Shown piece by piece: positions 27,157 through 35,136 of a stretch of DNA of 64,000 nucleotides; the first letter of the stretch is position 1, and every line of letters starts with the position of its first letter. The notes beneath the pieces are model-generated. The model did no database searches, was not told the origin of the DNA, and saw only the letters and a list, made by a program, of their open reading frames with translations. The translations under genes were made by a program, and so were the position numbers. This DNA is from Fischerella sp. JS2 (GTDB taxonomy: Bacteria; Cyanobacteriota; Cyanobacteriia; Cyanobacteriales; Nostocaceae): NCBI RefSeq assembly GCF_032393985.1, contig NZ_CP135918.1, forward strand, positions 6,883,724-6,947,723. Direction: 5' to 3'.

Positions 27157-27912
27157 GGCGTTGCATAATAGCGGTATGAATTGAGGTCAATTAATCATGG
27201 AATGTCCACGCTGTGGATCTTGTCATAACCGTAAGAATGGAAAGAAAAGAGGTAAACAGAATCACATTTGCTGTGATTGTGGTCGTCAATTCATTGATGT
27301 CTATAAACCACCCAGGGGCTACTCGGATGAAATCAAACAAGAATGCCTAAAAATGTACGTCAATGGTATGGGATTTCGTGGAATTGAAAGGGTGAAAAAC
27401 GTTCATCATACTACCATTATTCATTGGGTTAAACGAGTGGGTACACAATTGGCGGATACACCAAATTCAAAGGAAATTCCGCAGGTGGGAGAACTAGATG
27501 AATTAGAAACATTTATTGGTTCAAAAAAAATAAAATCTGGTTGTGGACGGCGGTAAATCACTTTACTCAAGGTATTCTTGCTTGGGTTTTAGGTGATCGT
27601 AGTTCGACTACTTTCCAACAGTTATGGAACATTGTCCAGTGTTGGCAGAGTTATTTTTACGTCACAGATGGATACCCTGTTTACCCTTGTTTTGTTCCTG
27701 ATGGTGACCAAATTGTGAGTAAGACCTACATGACACGAGTCGAAAATGAAAACACAAGGCTTAGACATTATTTGGCTCGTCTTCATCGTAAAACTTTATG
27801 TTATTCCAAAACTGAGGAAATGCTGAGATACTCTGTTCGATTGTTATTGCACTACCTCAAATATCGTTCTGTTCCCTTACCTGCCTAAAACATACCTTTA
27901 TTCAGCAACGCC
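27157..27912 (+). mobile_element. IS1-family insertion sequence, copy 1 (756 bp)
   Basis: The ends are imperfect inverted repeats (GGCGTTGCATAATAGCGGTA at the left; the complement of the right end reads GGCGTTGCTGAATAAAGGTA). The element is flanked on both sides by ACAAATTC, a perfect 8-bp target duplication at 27149-27156 and 27913-27920. It carries the two overlapping transposase frames. It is identical in length, and in both translated frames, to the copy at 31626-32381, which lies in the opposite orientation. Confidence 0.95.
27197..27888 (+). CDS. IS1-family transposase (two frames, programmed -1 frameshift)
   Basis: Frame A (27197-27556) begins with a zinc-ribbon, MECPRCGSCHNRKNGKKRGK, then a helix-turn-helix (GFRGIERVKNVHHTTIIHWV) and DELETFIGSKK. 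Frame B (from 27541) has AWVLGDRSSTTF, YVTDGYPVYPCF and RVENENTRLRHYLARL, the rest of the DDE catalytic core. An A8 run at 27523-27530 is the likely -1 slip site. It would give the continuous FIGSKKNKIWLWTAVNHF seen in IS1 InsAB' proteins. Frame A alone would act as a repressor, as in IS1. Confidence 0.92.
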
Positions 27913-28505
27913 ACAAATTCAAATCCTGGTAGAGTTGCGATCGAGTTATGAATTTGTGCAGATTTAAGTAGAGGTTCAATTGGTAGCTGCAATCCTGCTG
28001 TAGGTGTCAGTGGTAATGGCACAAGTTGCAAGTGTTTGTGTCTTTGACTAGCACCAGCGATCTTGCCGGCATTGTAGAATGCTAACCCATCAAATTGAGC
28101 CATACACGCCCACATAGCAGCAAAATCTGCTAAAGTCAGTAAACTTTCTTGTTCTTCAAAGGCACGGGTAATCAATAGCAAGTGATATTTAGCAACGTTG
28201 TATTTATTTAAAATACACACATGGGTATCAGAAATATCTGCAACAAATAAATCCTGTTCGTAGGGAAGAAAAGGATTAAAATCTTTGGGGGAGGAATTGT
28301 TTTGTTTTTCTTGTTTCTGCTTGAGTTCGTCCTTACGAGCTAGGTTAGACACAATCCGCACCAAAAAGCAAACACCGTTTTGCTCGATAAATTCCGATTC
28401 TGTCGGTATTGAAACCATAGCATTGGTAGCAAGAGCATGTTCAGTCTGCTGTTTGATTCTTGTCCAGAATGTATGAGCTTGCAGTAATATTTTTCCCTGT
28501 GCCAT

Positions 28506-28817
28506 TTGTTAAGGTCTAAGTGATACCAACAAAATTTTATATTATGTTTGTTTGAGGGTTTGTGGGGAGTGGAAGGGAGTGGGGATTAGGGGCAATGGGG
28601 AGTGTGTAGACGCACCTTCTTCGGCTTAAGGTAGGGTGGAGTGTGGGGAGTGTGTAGACGCGCAAGCGGCTTAAGGTAAGGGTGGAGTAGTAAGTCATTA
28701 ACTACTAACCACTAACTACTAACAAACAACAAACAACAACTATCAACTATCAACCAACTAATTTTGGTCACAATTGCGGGAAACTATAAAAGCAGAATGC
28801 TCAACAGAGGAGAATCT
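28506..28817. other. Repeat-rich spacer upstream of the Rieske gene
   Basis: About 310 bases hold two copies of a GTGTAGACGC...CTTCGGCTTAAGGTA-type dispersed repeat (about 28603-28635 and 28650-28685), G-rich GGGGAGTGTGG tracts, and a run of ACTACTAACCACTAACTACT. No gene was seen. Confidence 0.6.
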
Positions 28818-29171
28818 ATGAGTTGGACGAAAGTTCTAGCATCTGATGCACTTTCCCCTGGTGCGAGACAAGTAGTAACAGTTGGTAGCCGAAAAATCTT
28901 ATTGGTTAATCATGAAGGTCAATTTTATGCAGTGGATAATGCTTGTCCTCATCTGAAATTGTCTTTGAAAAAGGGCAAAATTGTAGATGGGGCAATTGTT
29001 TGTCCTTGGCATCGTAGTGCTTTTGATCTTTGCACTGGTGAAGTCAAAGACTGGATTGCATGGCCGCCTGTTATCGGTAAGGCAATGAGTGTAGTATCAC
29101 GAGAAAAAACACTGCCAGTTTATCCTGTGCGTGTGGAAGAAGGGAGTATCTGGGTTGATGTAGCAGAATAA
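28818..29171 (+). CDS. Rieske [2Fe-2S] domain protein
   Basis: The frame is open from 28764, but the ATG at 28818 (MSWTKVLASDALSPG) has GAGGAG seven bases upstream and is chosen, giving 117 residues. The Rieske motifs are NACPHLKLSLKKGK and VCPWHRSAFDLCTGE (CxH and CxxH), which bind a [2Fe-2S] cluster. It has no membrane anchor, so it is a soluble nitrite-reductase-small-subunit / ferredoxin-like Rieske protein. No oxygenase partner lies next to it. Electron-transfer partner unknown. Confidence 0.9.
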   Translation: MSWTKVLASDALSPGARQVVTVGSRKILLVNHEGQFYAVDNACPHLKLSLKKGKIVDGAIVCPWHRSAFDLCTGEVKDWIAWPPVIGKAMSVVSREKTLPVYPVRVEEGSIWVDVAE

Positions 29172-29481
29172 CCAACTGCTGGATCTCATACTTGCTTGCA
29201 TATCAAGCGATCGCCTCAGCAAAGTAGAATGCAAATTTGTTGTGGCGATCGCTAAACGCCTAAATATCATAATATTTTAATCAAAAAAAGCACACAGCAG
29301 TACTCCTTGTGCTATCTGCCTTCTGCAAACAGTAAAAAAACAGCCTATTGATAGATGCCAATTAACCCTCACTATCTAATAATTGTGTATGAGTAGAACC
29401 CTTACCTAATTTCTTGAGTTTTAGTGTCAGCAGACTTATGGTTTAATACTCAAAGACGGCGTAGATTCAGATTTAAGGCAT
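29172..29481. other. Intergenic region, no gene seen
   Basis: Two HIP1-like GCGATCGC sites (about 29208 and 29246) and AT-rich sequence, with no supported open frame, hairpin terminator or RNA. Confidence 0.35.
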
Positions 29482-29706
29482 ATGAATATCTCAGGTCGTA
29501 ATTACAATATAGAACCTTACGAAGATCCCAATATAGATCCCTATACAAACTCTAATCCAGAACCTTATGCTGATCCCAATGTGGAACCCTATGTAGATCC
29601 CAACCCAGAACCTTATGCTGATCCCAATGTGGAACCCTATGTAGATCCCAACCCAGAACCTTATGCCAACGCTAATAGGTATGAGAGTTACTCAGAAATT
29701 AGATAA
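29482..29706 (+). CDS. EPYxDPN-repeat small protein
   Basis: The 74-residue product is built almost wholly of an 8-residue repeat, (E/D)PY(x)DPN(x). It contains two exact 48-bp DNA repeats at 29560-29607 and 29608-29655. It is acidic and rich in Pro, Asn and Tyr, with no signal peptide or cysteine. There is only a weak ribosome site. It may be a real disordered repeat protein, or a fragment of a larger one left in this IS-damaged region. Function unknown. Confidence 0.45.
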   Translation: MNISGRNYNIEPYEDPNIDPYTNSNPEPYADPNVEPYVDPNPEPYADPNVEPYVDPNPEPYANANRYESYSEIR

Positions 29707-29732
29707 TTTCTATTTTGCCGAGTTGTAAATAA

Positions 29733-29997
29733 CTAGTCTAAATCTGGTTCTACGCCGAGCGATGGCAACTGTACTATCAACCTCTGCGTTTGTTGCTGTT
29801 CCTGTTCTGTAGGTGTTAACACCCAGCTACCTGTCGTATCATACCAGCGTAACCACAGTTGATCAATATTTTGATATTGTCCTTGCCACACACCTAGACC
29901 TAATTCTAATTCTGCAATCCAGAAGCGTTGCTCTTGTAAAATGACCTCAGCATAACGGCCCCCATCCAATTTAAACATTCTGAATGCAGAGGTGTGA
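29733..29997 (-). pseudogene. Uma2 family endonuclease, C-terminal fragment
   Basis: The minus-strand frame reads KLDGGRYAEVILQEQRFWIA, ELGLGVWQGQYQNIDQLWLR, then a polar tail ending LGVEPDLD. This is the C-terminal third of the Uma2 (DUF820) PD-(D/E)XK-like family that is expanded in cyanobacteria. The catalytic N-terminal part is missing. Upstream, the sequence runs straight into an ISAs1-type transposase fragment on the other strand, so the gene was probably cut by that element. Confidence 0.7.
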
Positions 29998-30309
29998 AGC
30001 TCAAGCCCAAAATCACCATTGCTGACCAGTTTGCACAGATGACAGATGCAAGAATAGAGCGCACGAAGCGACACAAGTTGATAGATATTTTGACAATTGC
30101 AATCTGTGCAGTGATATGTGGAGCAGATAGTTGGATGGCGATTGAACTGTATGGCTGCACGAAGTATGAGTGGTTATAAACATTTTTAGAGTTACCAAAT
30201 GGGAGACCCTCACACGATACATTTGCGAGAGTATTTGCACATTTGAATCCACAGCAATTTCAGGAATGTTTCTTAAACTGGATGAAATCAATCCAGAAAA
30301 TAATACCAA
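29994..30309 (+). pseudogene. ISAs1-family transposase, N-terminal remnant
   Basis: Reads QMTDARIERTKRHKLIDILT, IAICAVICGADSWMAIELYG, then after an in-frame stop FLELPNGRPSHDTFARVFAH and LNPQQFQECFLNWMKSIQK. These are the N-terminal motifs of the ISAs1/H-repeat transposases. An internal TAA (about 30177) and loss of the rest show it is dead. It abuts the truncated Uma2 gene. Confidence 0.8.
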
Positions 30310-30334
30310 TTAAAATAATGTTTGCGACAGATAA

Positions 30335-30388
30335 CCCCACCCGCCTAACGGCACCCTCTCCTTTCCAAGGGGAGGGTTGGGGTGGGGT
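30335..30388. repeat. C/G-rich inverted repeat
   Basis: CCCCACCCGCCTAACGGCAC and the facing GGGAGGGTTGGGGTGGGGT can fold into a long imperfect hairpin. A related element (CTCACCCCGCCTTCGGCACC ... GGGATGGTGGTGAGG) lies at 30654-30712. Both are dispersed repeats of the fold-back kind. Confidence 0.6.
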
Positions 30389-30484
30389 CTTATATATCCA
30401 TGTGTTGTATTCTTTTTTCAAATTGGTATTATTTTCTCGTTACAATACTTTTTCTTTAGACAAAATAGCTATTAAAAACTTGTT

Positions 30485-30571
30485 TGATAATGATAATTAA
30501 ATAGAGGAGGAAGGATTAGAAGAGAAGCTCCCATCCTTCCCCCCTCTCTACCTACACTATTATCATTATCA
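30485..30571. repeat. Fold-back (MITE-like) inverted repeat
   Basis: Outer arms TGATAATGATAAT (30485-30497) and ATTATCATTATCA (30559-30571) are perfect complements. Inside them AGAGGAGGAAGGAT faces ATCCTTCCCCCCTCT. The whole 87-bp unit could form one long stem. No coding capacity. Confidence 0.65.
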
Positions 30572-30819
30572 TTTAATTATTTTGGGTATTTTAGCTGATT
30601 GACAAAATGCACTCTAATATAAAGTTCGCATGATTACTTACAATTCCCTTTTACCTCACCCCGCCTTCGGCACCCCTGTTCTTAGCAAGGAGAGGGGATG
30701 GTGGTGAGGTTTTTTATTCTAAGTGATTAACCGAACTTGATATAATTTAACCTCTCACGGATGCTTGCAGGAGAGGTAAGAGTATCTACCAGTTCTTCTG
30801 TCACTATTGGAAATAACCC

Positions 30820-31294
30820 AAGTTGATGAATTGGAAACTTTTATCGCTAAAAAAACGAAATTTGGTTGTGGACAGCAGTCAATAAGAACACTCCGGGAGT
30901 TATAGCCTGAGTTTTAGGAGACCGGAGTGCAGAGACATTTAGGCAGTTGTGGCAGGTAATTAGTTGTTGGCATTCTTTCTTTTATGTTACAGATGGTTAC
31001 CCGGTTTATCCTTGTTTTATTAGCAATGAAGACCATATTGTTAGTAAAACTTATATGACCAGAGTCGTAGACACAAAGCGGCTTGCCGAAGGCTAGCAGA
31101 AAACAGTCGTTTTAAACATTATTTGGCTCGACTACATCGTAAATCTTTTTGTTACTCTAAGTCACTACAAATGCTGAAACTATCCATACGAGTAGTCATA
31201 CATTATTTTAAGTATGGCTCAGTTCCACTCTTTGATGTATCGCACCCATCTGATTGCAGCGATCGCCTGATTTATATTTTCATTCAGCAACACC
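30820..31294 (+). pseudogene. Degenerate IS1-family transposase remnant
   Basis: Homologous pieces of an IS1-type transposase read DELETFIAKKTKFGCG, VLGDRSAETFRQLWQVISCW, YVTDGYPVYPCFISNEDHIV and HYLARLHRKSFCYSKSLQML. The 5' end is missing, there is an in-frame TGA, and a roughly 32-bp repeat is inserted at 31068-31099. It ends with an IS-like right end, ATTCAGCAACACC (to 31294), close to that of the two intact copies. It is a related but older element. Confidence 0.8.
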
Positions 31295-31466
31295 GGAATT
31301 TTTATTAGCTGCTGATATCGTCAGCACAGCTATTTCTCCCTCTTGGGATGCAGTGGCAAAACTGGCAGCGATTACTGAAATTCGTACCTTCCTCAACTTC
31401 TTTTCACAACGAGAAGTACGAGAATTACAACAAACAACCCACCCTATTGACGGCAAAGTTCAGTGA
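31295..31466 (+). pseudogene. C-terminal fragment of an unknown protein
   Basis: Immediately after the old IS end the frame reads EFLLAADIVSTAISPSWDAV, AKLAAITEIRTFLNFFSQRE and on to DGKVQ-stop. It looks protein-like and helical, and is probably the 3' end of a gene cut by the old IS1 insertion. Not recognised. Confidence 0.35.
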
Positions 31467-31625
31467 AAAACTGAGTTTCTTTAAAAGTTTATTTATTTAA
31501 GTAACAACATCTTGAGAGTAAAGCTGATGGTTACAATAACTAAAAACAACACTAAATCGTTCATTTACTCAACAAGAATTGACATTCCTGCAGAAATCCC
31601 ATCGCAAGTGAATACCTTATTTTTG

Positions 31626-32381
31626 GGCGTTGCTGAATAAAGGTATGTTTTAGGCAGGTAAGGGAACAGAACGATATTTGAGGTAGTGCAATAACAATCG
31701 AACAGAGTATCTCAGCATTTCCTCGGTTTTGGAATAACATAAAGTTTTACGATGAAGACGAGCCAAATAATGTCTAAGCCTTGTGTTTTCATTTTCGACT
31801 CGTGTCATGTAGGTCTTACTCACAATTTGGTCACCATCAGGAACAAAACAAGGGTAAACAGGGTATCCATCTGTGACGTAAAAATAACTCTGCCAACACT
31901 GGACAATGTTCCATAACTGTTGGAAAGTAGTCGAACTACGATCACCTAAAACCCAAGCAAGAATACCTTGAGTAAAGTGATTTACCGCCGTCCACAACCA
32001 GATTTTATTTTTTTTGAACCAATAAATGTTTCTAATTCATCTAGTTCTCCCACCTGCGGAATTTCCTTTGAATTTGGTGTATCCGCCAATTGTGTACCCA
32101 CTCGTTTAACCCAATGAATAATGGTAGTATGATGAACGTTTTTCACCCTTTCAATTCCACGAAATCCCATACCATTGACGTACATTTTTAGGCATTCTTG
32201 TTTGATTTCATCCGAGTAGCCCCTGGGTGGTTTATAGACATCAATGAATTGACGACCACAATCACAGCAAATGTGATTCTGTTTACCTCTTTTCTTTCCA
32301 TTCTTACGGTTATGACAAGATCCACAGCGTGGACATTCCATGATTAATTGACCTCAATTCATACCGCTATTATGCAACGCC
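31626..32381 (-). mobile_element. IS1-family insertion sequence, copy 2 (756 bp)
   Basis: It has the same length and ends as copy 1 but is inverted. It is flanked by TATTTTTG on both sides (31618-31625 and 32382-32389), a perfect 8-bp target duplication. Transposase frames are identical to copy 1 residue for residue. It interrupts a short frame that starts at ATG 31527 (MVTITKNNTKSFIYSTRIDI); after IS removal that frame still stops shortly after the site, so the target may be a small gene or spacer. Confidence 0.95.
31650..32341 (-). CDS. IS1-family transposase (copy 2, two frames)
   Basis: Frames 32341-31982 (zinc-ribbon and helix-turn-helix part, ending GSKKIKSGCGRR) and 31997-31650 (catalytic part) overlap by 16 bp. 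They would be joined by -1 slippage on the same A8 run as copy 1. The translations equal those of copy 1, so the element is intact and may be active. Confidence 0.92.
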
Positions 32382-32568
32382 TATTTTTGGCATACTAGGT
32401 ACTGAAGAACCACCAAGATCACCAAAAGTCGGAAAAAATCACATTTTGGGTTTTATTCATGGGAAAATTATGCCAAATTCTCTCTCCCTGTTACTGTCCG
32501 TTAACCTGACAAAACCTAGTTGATTTCGTCCTCTAAATTAATTCGGTGAAATAAGGATTTGTTCTGTT

Positions 32569-34059
32569 ATGTGTGTACATCCAATGGCTCGTAGGAACTT
32601 ACTATCTTGCTTAATAGTAGTTTCTCTAGTTTTGACAAGTGCCTGTTCTAATCAGAGTTCTAATCAGAATTCGACCAACAATACCAGCAACGCTGGCAGC
32701 AAAAAAGTAATTCGCATTGCGATCGGAACCCAAGATCAAACGATTAACACAGTAACGGGGGGTGCAGTCATTCGGGAAGAGAAACTTTTAGAAAAGTACT
32801 TACCCAAAACTGGAAAGTATGAAAATGTAGAATACAAAATCGAATGGACAAGCTATACATCAGGACCTCCGATAAACAATAAGATGCTGGCCAATCAAAT
32901 TGATATTGGTATGATGGGTGACTTTCCATTGACCATTAATGTGACAACTTTCCAGCAGAAGGGAAATGGTGTAAGAACTATTTACATTGGCAGCCTTGCC
33001 TATAGTCCAAATGGAGCAGGGAATGCTGTGGTAGTTCCCAAAAATAGCCCTATTAATTCTTTAACTGAGTTGAAAGGCAAGCAAGTTTCTGTACCTTTTG
33101 GTTCAGCAGCTCATGGAATGTTATTAAAAGCTTTAAGGGATGTAGGGATCAATCCGAATAAAGATGTAACTCTGATTAGCCAAAGTCCAGAAGTCGGAGG
33201 AAGCAGTTTGAAGACAGGTCAAATTGATGCTCATGCTAACTTTGTTCCTTTCGGCGAACTATTTCCTTTTCGGGGTTTTGCTCGTAAAATTTTTGACGGA
33301 GCACAGACAGGAGTTCCAACCTTTCATGGAGTATTAGTCCGCTCAGATTTTGCTCAAGAAAATCCGGAAATTGTTGTTGCTTATCTTAAAGCATTGTTAG
33401 AAGCAAATAAGATGTTCCGAGAACAGCCAGAGGCAATGGCCACTAAAATTGAGAAATGGTGTGGGGTTGAGCGTGAAGTAGTCTATATGTTTCTTGGTCC
33501 TTCCGGCTTACAACAGATTAATCCAACAATTCGTCAAGTTAACTTTGATGCTTTAAAAAATAGCGTTGTCACCTTAAAGCAATTAGGTCGATTAGATGCT
33601 AGTGTCAATCCCGAAGATGTGACAAAGTGGGGGGATGATAAATATTTGCGGCAAGCTATGAAAGAAGTTGGTCTAAATTATGATGAGGTTGCAAATGCAA
33701 AAGATTTTGTGATTTCCGGTGAAGATGCCCAAACTAAAGAACCGATTAAAGATCCGAAAATGGCAGCCCAACTTTGGCTCAAAGGTAACGATAAGGTGAT
33801 CAATTTTGCCTCAATCAAAAATATGATGATAATGTTACAAAAGCTGAAGACTGAAAATAAACAAGATAAAGGGGTAATTTTCGTTCACGATCGCAACAAT
33901 GGCTGGAAACTGCTTGCCGAAAATTCCTTCTATGTTCAAAATGGCAATGAAATTTCTGCATTCTTAACTCAGAAAGATGCTCAAGACTTTGCTCAAAAAT
34001 CAGGTGTCAAAGTTGTTGACTTTAAGGGACTACAGCAATTTTATGCTCAAACTCAGTAA
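32569..34059 (+). CDS. NitT/TauT-type ABC transporter substrate-binding lipoprotein
   Basis: The 496-residue protein (or 491 from the ATG at 32584) has a lipoprotein signal with lipobox VLTSAC (Cys26). A periplasmic-binding domain of the nitrate/sulfonate/taurine type follows: GMMGDFPLTINVTTFQQ, LTELKGKQVSVPFGSAAHGM, VGGSSLKTGQIDAHANFVPF, GVLVRSDFAQENPEIVVAYL. At about 496 residues it is much longer than the usual 320-340 of SsuA/TauA; the extra C-terminal part (about 350-496) is unassigned. It is the first gene of a six-gene plus-strand cluster. The ligand is unknown; a sulfonate or similar anion is plausible. Confidence 0.85.
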   Translation: MCVHPMARRNLLSCLIVVSLVLTSACSNQSSNQNSTNNTSNAGSKKVIRIAIGTQDQTINTVTGGAVIREEKLLEKYLPKTGKYENVEYKIEWTSYTSGPPINNKMLANQIDIGMMGDFPLTINVTTFQQKGNGVRTIYIGSLAYSPNGAGNAVVVPKNSPINSLTELKGKQVSVPFGSAAHGMLLKALRDVGINPNKDVTLISQSPEVGGSSLKTGQIDAHANFVPFGELFPFRGFARKIFDGAQTGVPTFHGVLVRSDFAQENPEIVVAYLKALLEANKMFREQPEAMATKIEKWCGVEREVVYMFLGPSGLQQINPTIRQVNFDALKNSVVTLKQLGRLDASVNPEDVTKWGDDKYLRQAMKEVGLNYDEVANAKDFVISGEDAQTKEPIKDPKMAAQLWLKGNDKVINFASIKNMMIMLQKLKTENKQDKGVIFVHDRNNGWKLLAENSFYVQNGNEISAFLTQKDAQDFAQKSGVKVVDFKGLQQFYAQTQ

Positions 34060-34165
34060 CCATCAAAGTTATAAAAATTAAAAATAGCTTTGAACATTGT
34101 TACAAAACAGCTGCGAGATTTATGAGAAGCTAAGTTGGGGACACCTAAATATCTAGAGGTATTCA

Positions 34166-35059
34166 ATGTCTGGCCCGTTTTCTGAGCGTTCTTCACTCAA
34201 GACCAAAGTGTTTGGAGGCTTCAGCGCCACAATCGCCCACTCATTGAATGTGTTACACCGCCGTGAGCGATTACCCTTGGAGTTCCTATTTAGTCCCAAA
34301 GGATTGCGAAGGGTTCTTTCTCTAGTGTTATTTTTTGGTGTTTGGCAATTTCTATGTACCATCAAATTCAACTTCTTTATTAATTTCGCGTTAATACCGT
34401 CACCCCTAGAAGTTCTGGGATCAACCATCGAGTTCTTCTCCAACAACCCGATGTTGCACATATGGGCAAGTGCAGCTCGGGTTCTGTCTGGCTTTGCGAT
34501 CGCTGCTTCGGTTGGTATCAGCCTGGGCATTTTAATAGGCTGGTTCCAACAGATTGAAGATTTGATATTTCTACCCTTGGAGTTATTAAGACCAATTCCC
34601 GCCGTTGCTTGGATTCCGCTAGCGATCCTGATGTTTCCCTCTTCTGAATCTGGAATGATTTATATCACATTCGTTGGTGCGTTCTTCCCAATTCTCATCA
34701 GTACAATCCGAGGTGTCGAGAATACAGATTTATTACTGCTGCGAGTGGGTCAATGCTTGGGGGCAAAGCAATGGCATTTGTTCAAAGATATTGTAGTGCC
34801 AGGAGCAATGCCAAGTATTGCCAGTGGTCTTGTGATTGGCATGGGTAACGCCTGGTTCTGCTTGGTAACGGCTGAAATTCTCGCAGGTCGTTATGGTATA
34901 GGCTATCTGACTTGGGAGTCCTATGTAACATCAAACTATCCCCCGATCGTGATGGGGATGTTACTAATTGGTTTAATGGGTGCTTCCAGTACCTATGCGG
35001 TTGATCGACTGACTCGGTTGTTCATGCCCTGGCGAGTAACGAAAAAGCAGAGTCGATAA
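34166..35059 (+). CDS. ABC transporter permease (SsuC/TauC/NrtB type)
   Basis: The 297-residue protein has about six membrane segments and the cytoplasmic EAA-type loop GAKQWHLFKDIVVPGAMPSI, which docks to the ATPase. LRPIPAVAWIPLAILMF is the signature of taurine/sulfonate/nitrate permeases. It lies 106 bp after the binding protein and 77 bp before the ATPase gene. Together the three make a complete importer in the plasma membrane. Confidence 0.9.
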   Translation: MSGPFSERSSLKTKVFGGFSATIAHSLNVLHRRERLPLEFLFSPKGLRRVLSLVLFFGVWQFLCTIKFNFFINFALIPSPLEVLGSTIEFFSNNPMLHIWASAARVLSGFAIAASVGISLGILIGWFQQIEDLIFLPLELLRPIPAVAWIPLAILMFPSSESGMIYITFVGAFFPILISTIRGVENTDLLLLRVGQCLGAKQWHLFKDIVVPGAMPSIASGLVIGMGNAWFCLVTAEILAGRYGIGYLTWESYVTSNYPPIVMGMLLIGLMGASSTYAVDRLTRLFMPWRVTKKQSR

Positions 35060-35136
35060 ATTCAGTTAACAGTTATCAGTTAACAATCAACTATCAACCA
35101 ACAATCTTTGCTGTACCTCCAGGAGATATATCACAA

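Larger units (their letters stand above)
26836..28505 (-). pseudogene. ATP adenylyltransferase (Ap4A phosphorylase), split by an IS1-family element
   Basis: The 5' part (28505-27913) encodes about 198 residues with the HIT-like catalytic motif HKHLQLVP (His156, His158). The 3' part (27148-26836) encodes FAPLDSLWEQSPFTAAQV and AYNLLVTREWMLLVPRSQE, ending in TAG at 26836. Removing the IS and one 8-bp target copy joins them in frame (PGFEFV-HAFAP) into 301 residues, the normal family length. The enzyme cleaves diadenosine tetraphosphate by phosphorolysis. As it stands, the protein would end after PGFEFVA plus five IS-encoded residues and lose the C-terminal domain. The insertion looks recent because no other damage is seen. 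Confidence 0.9.

Noticed and set aside
31527-31625. Short frame (MVTITKNNTKSFIYSTRIDI) interrupted by IS1 copy 2
   Set aside because: Even with the IS removed it stops after about 35 codons, so it may be spacer or a remnant; not called as a gene.
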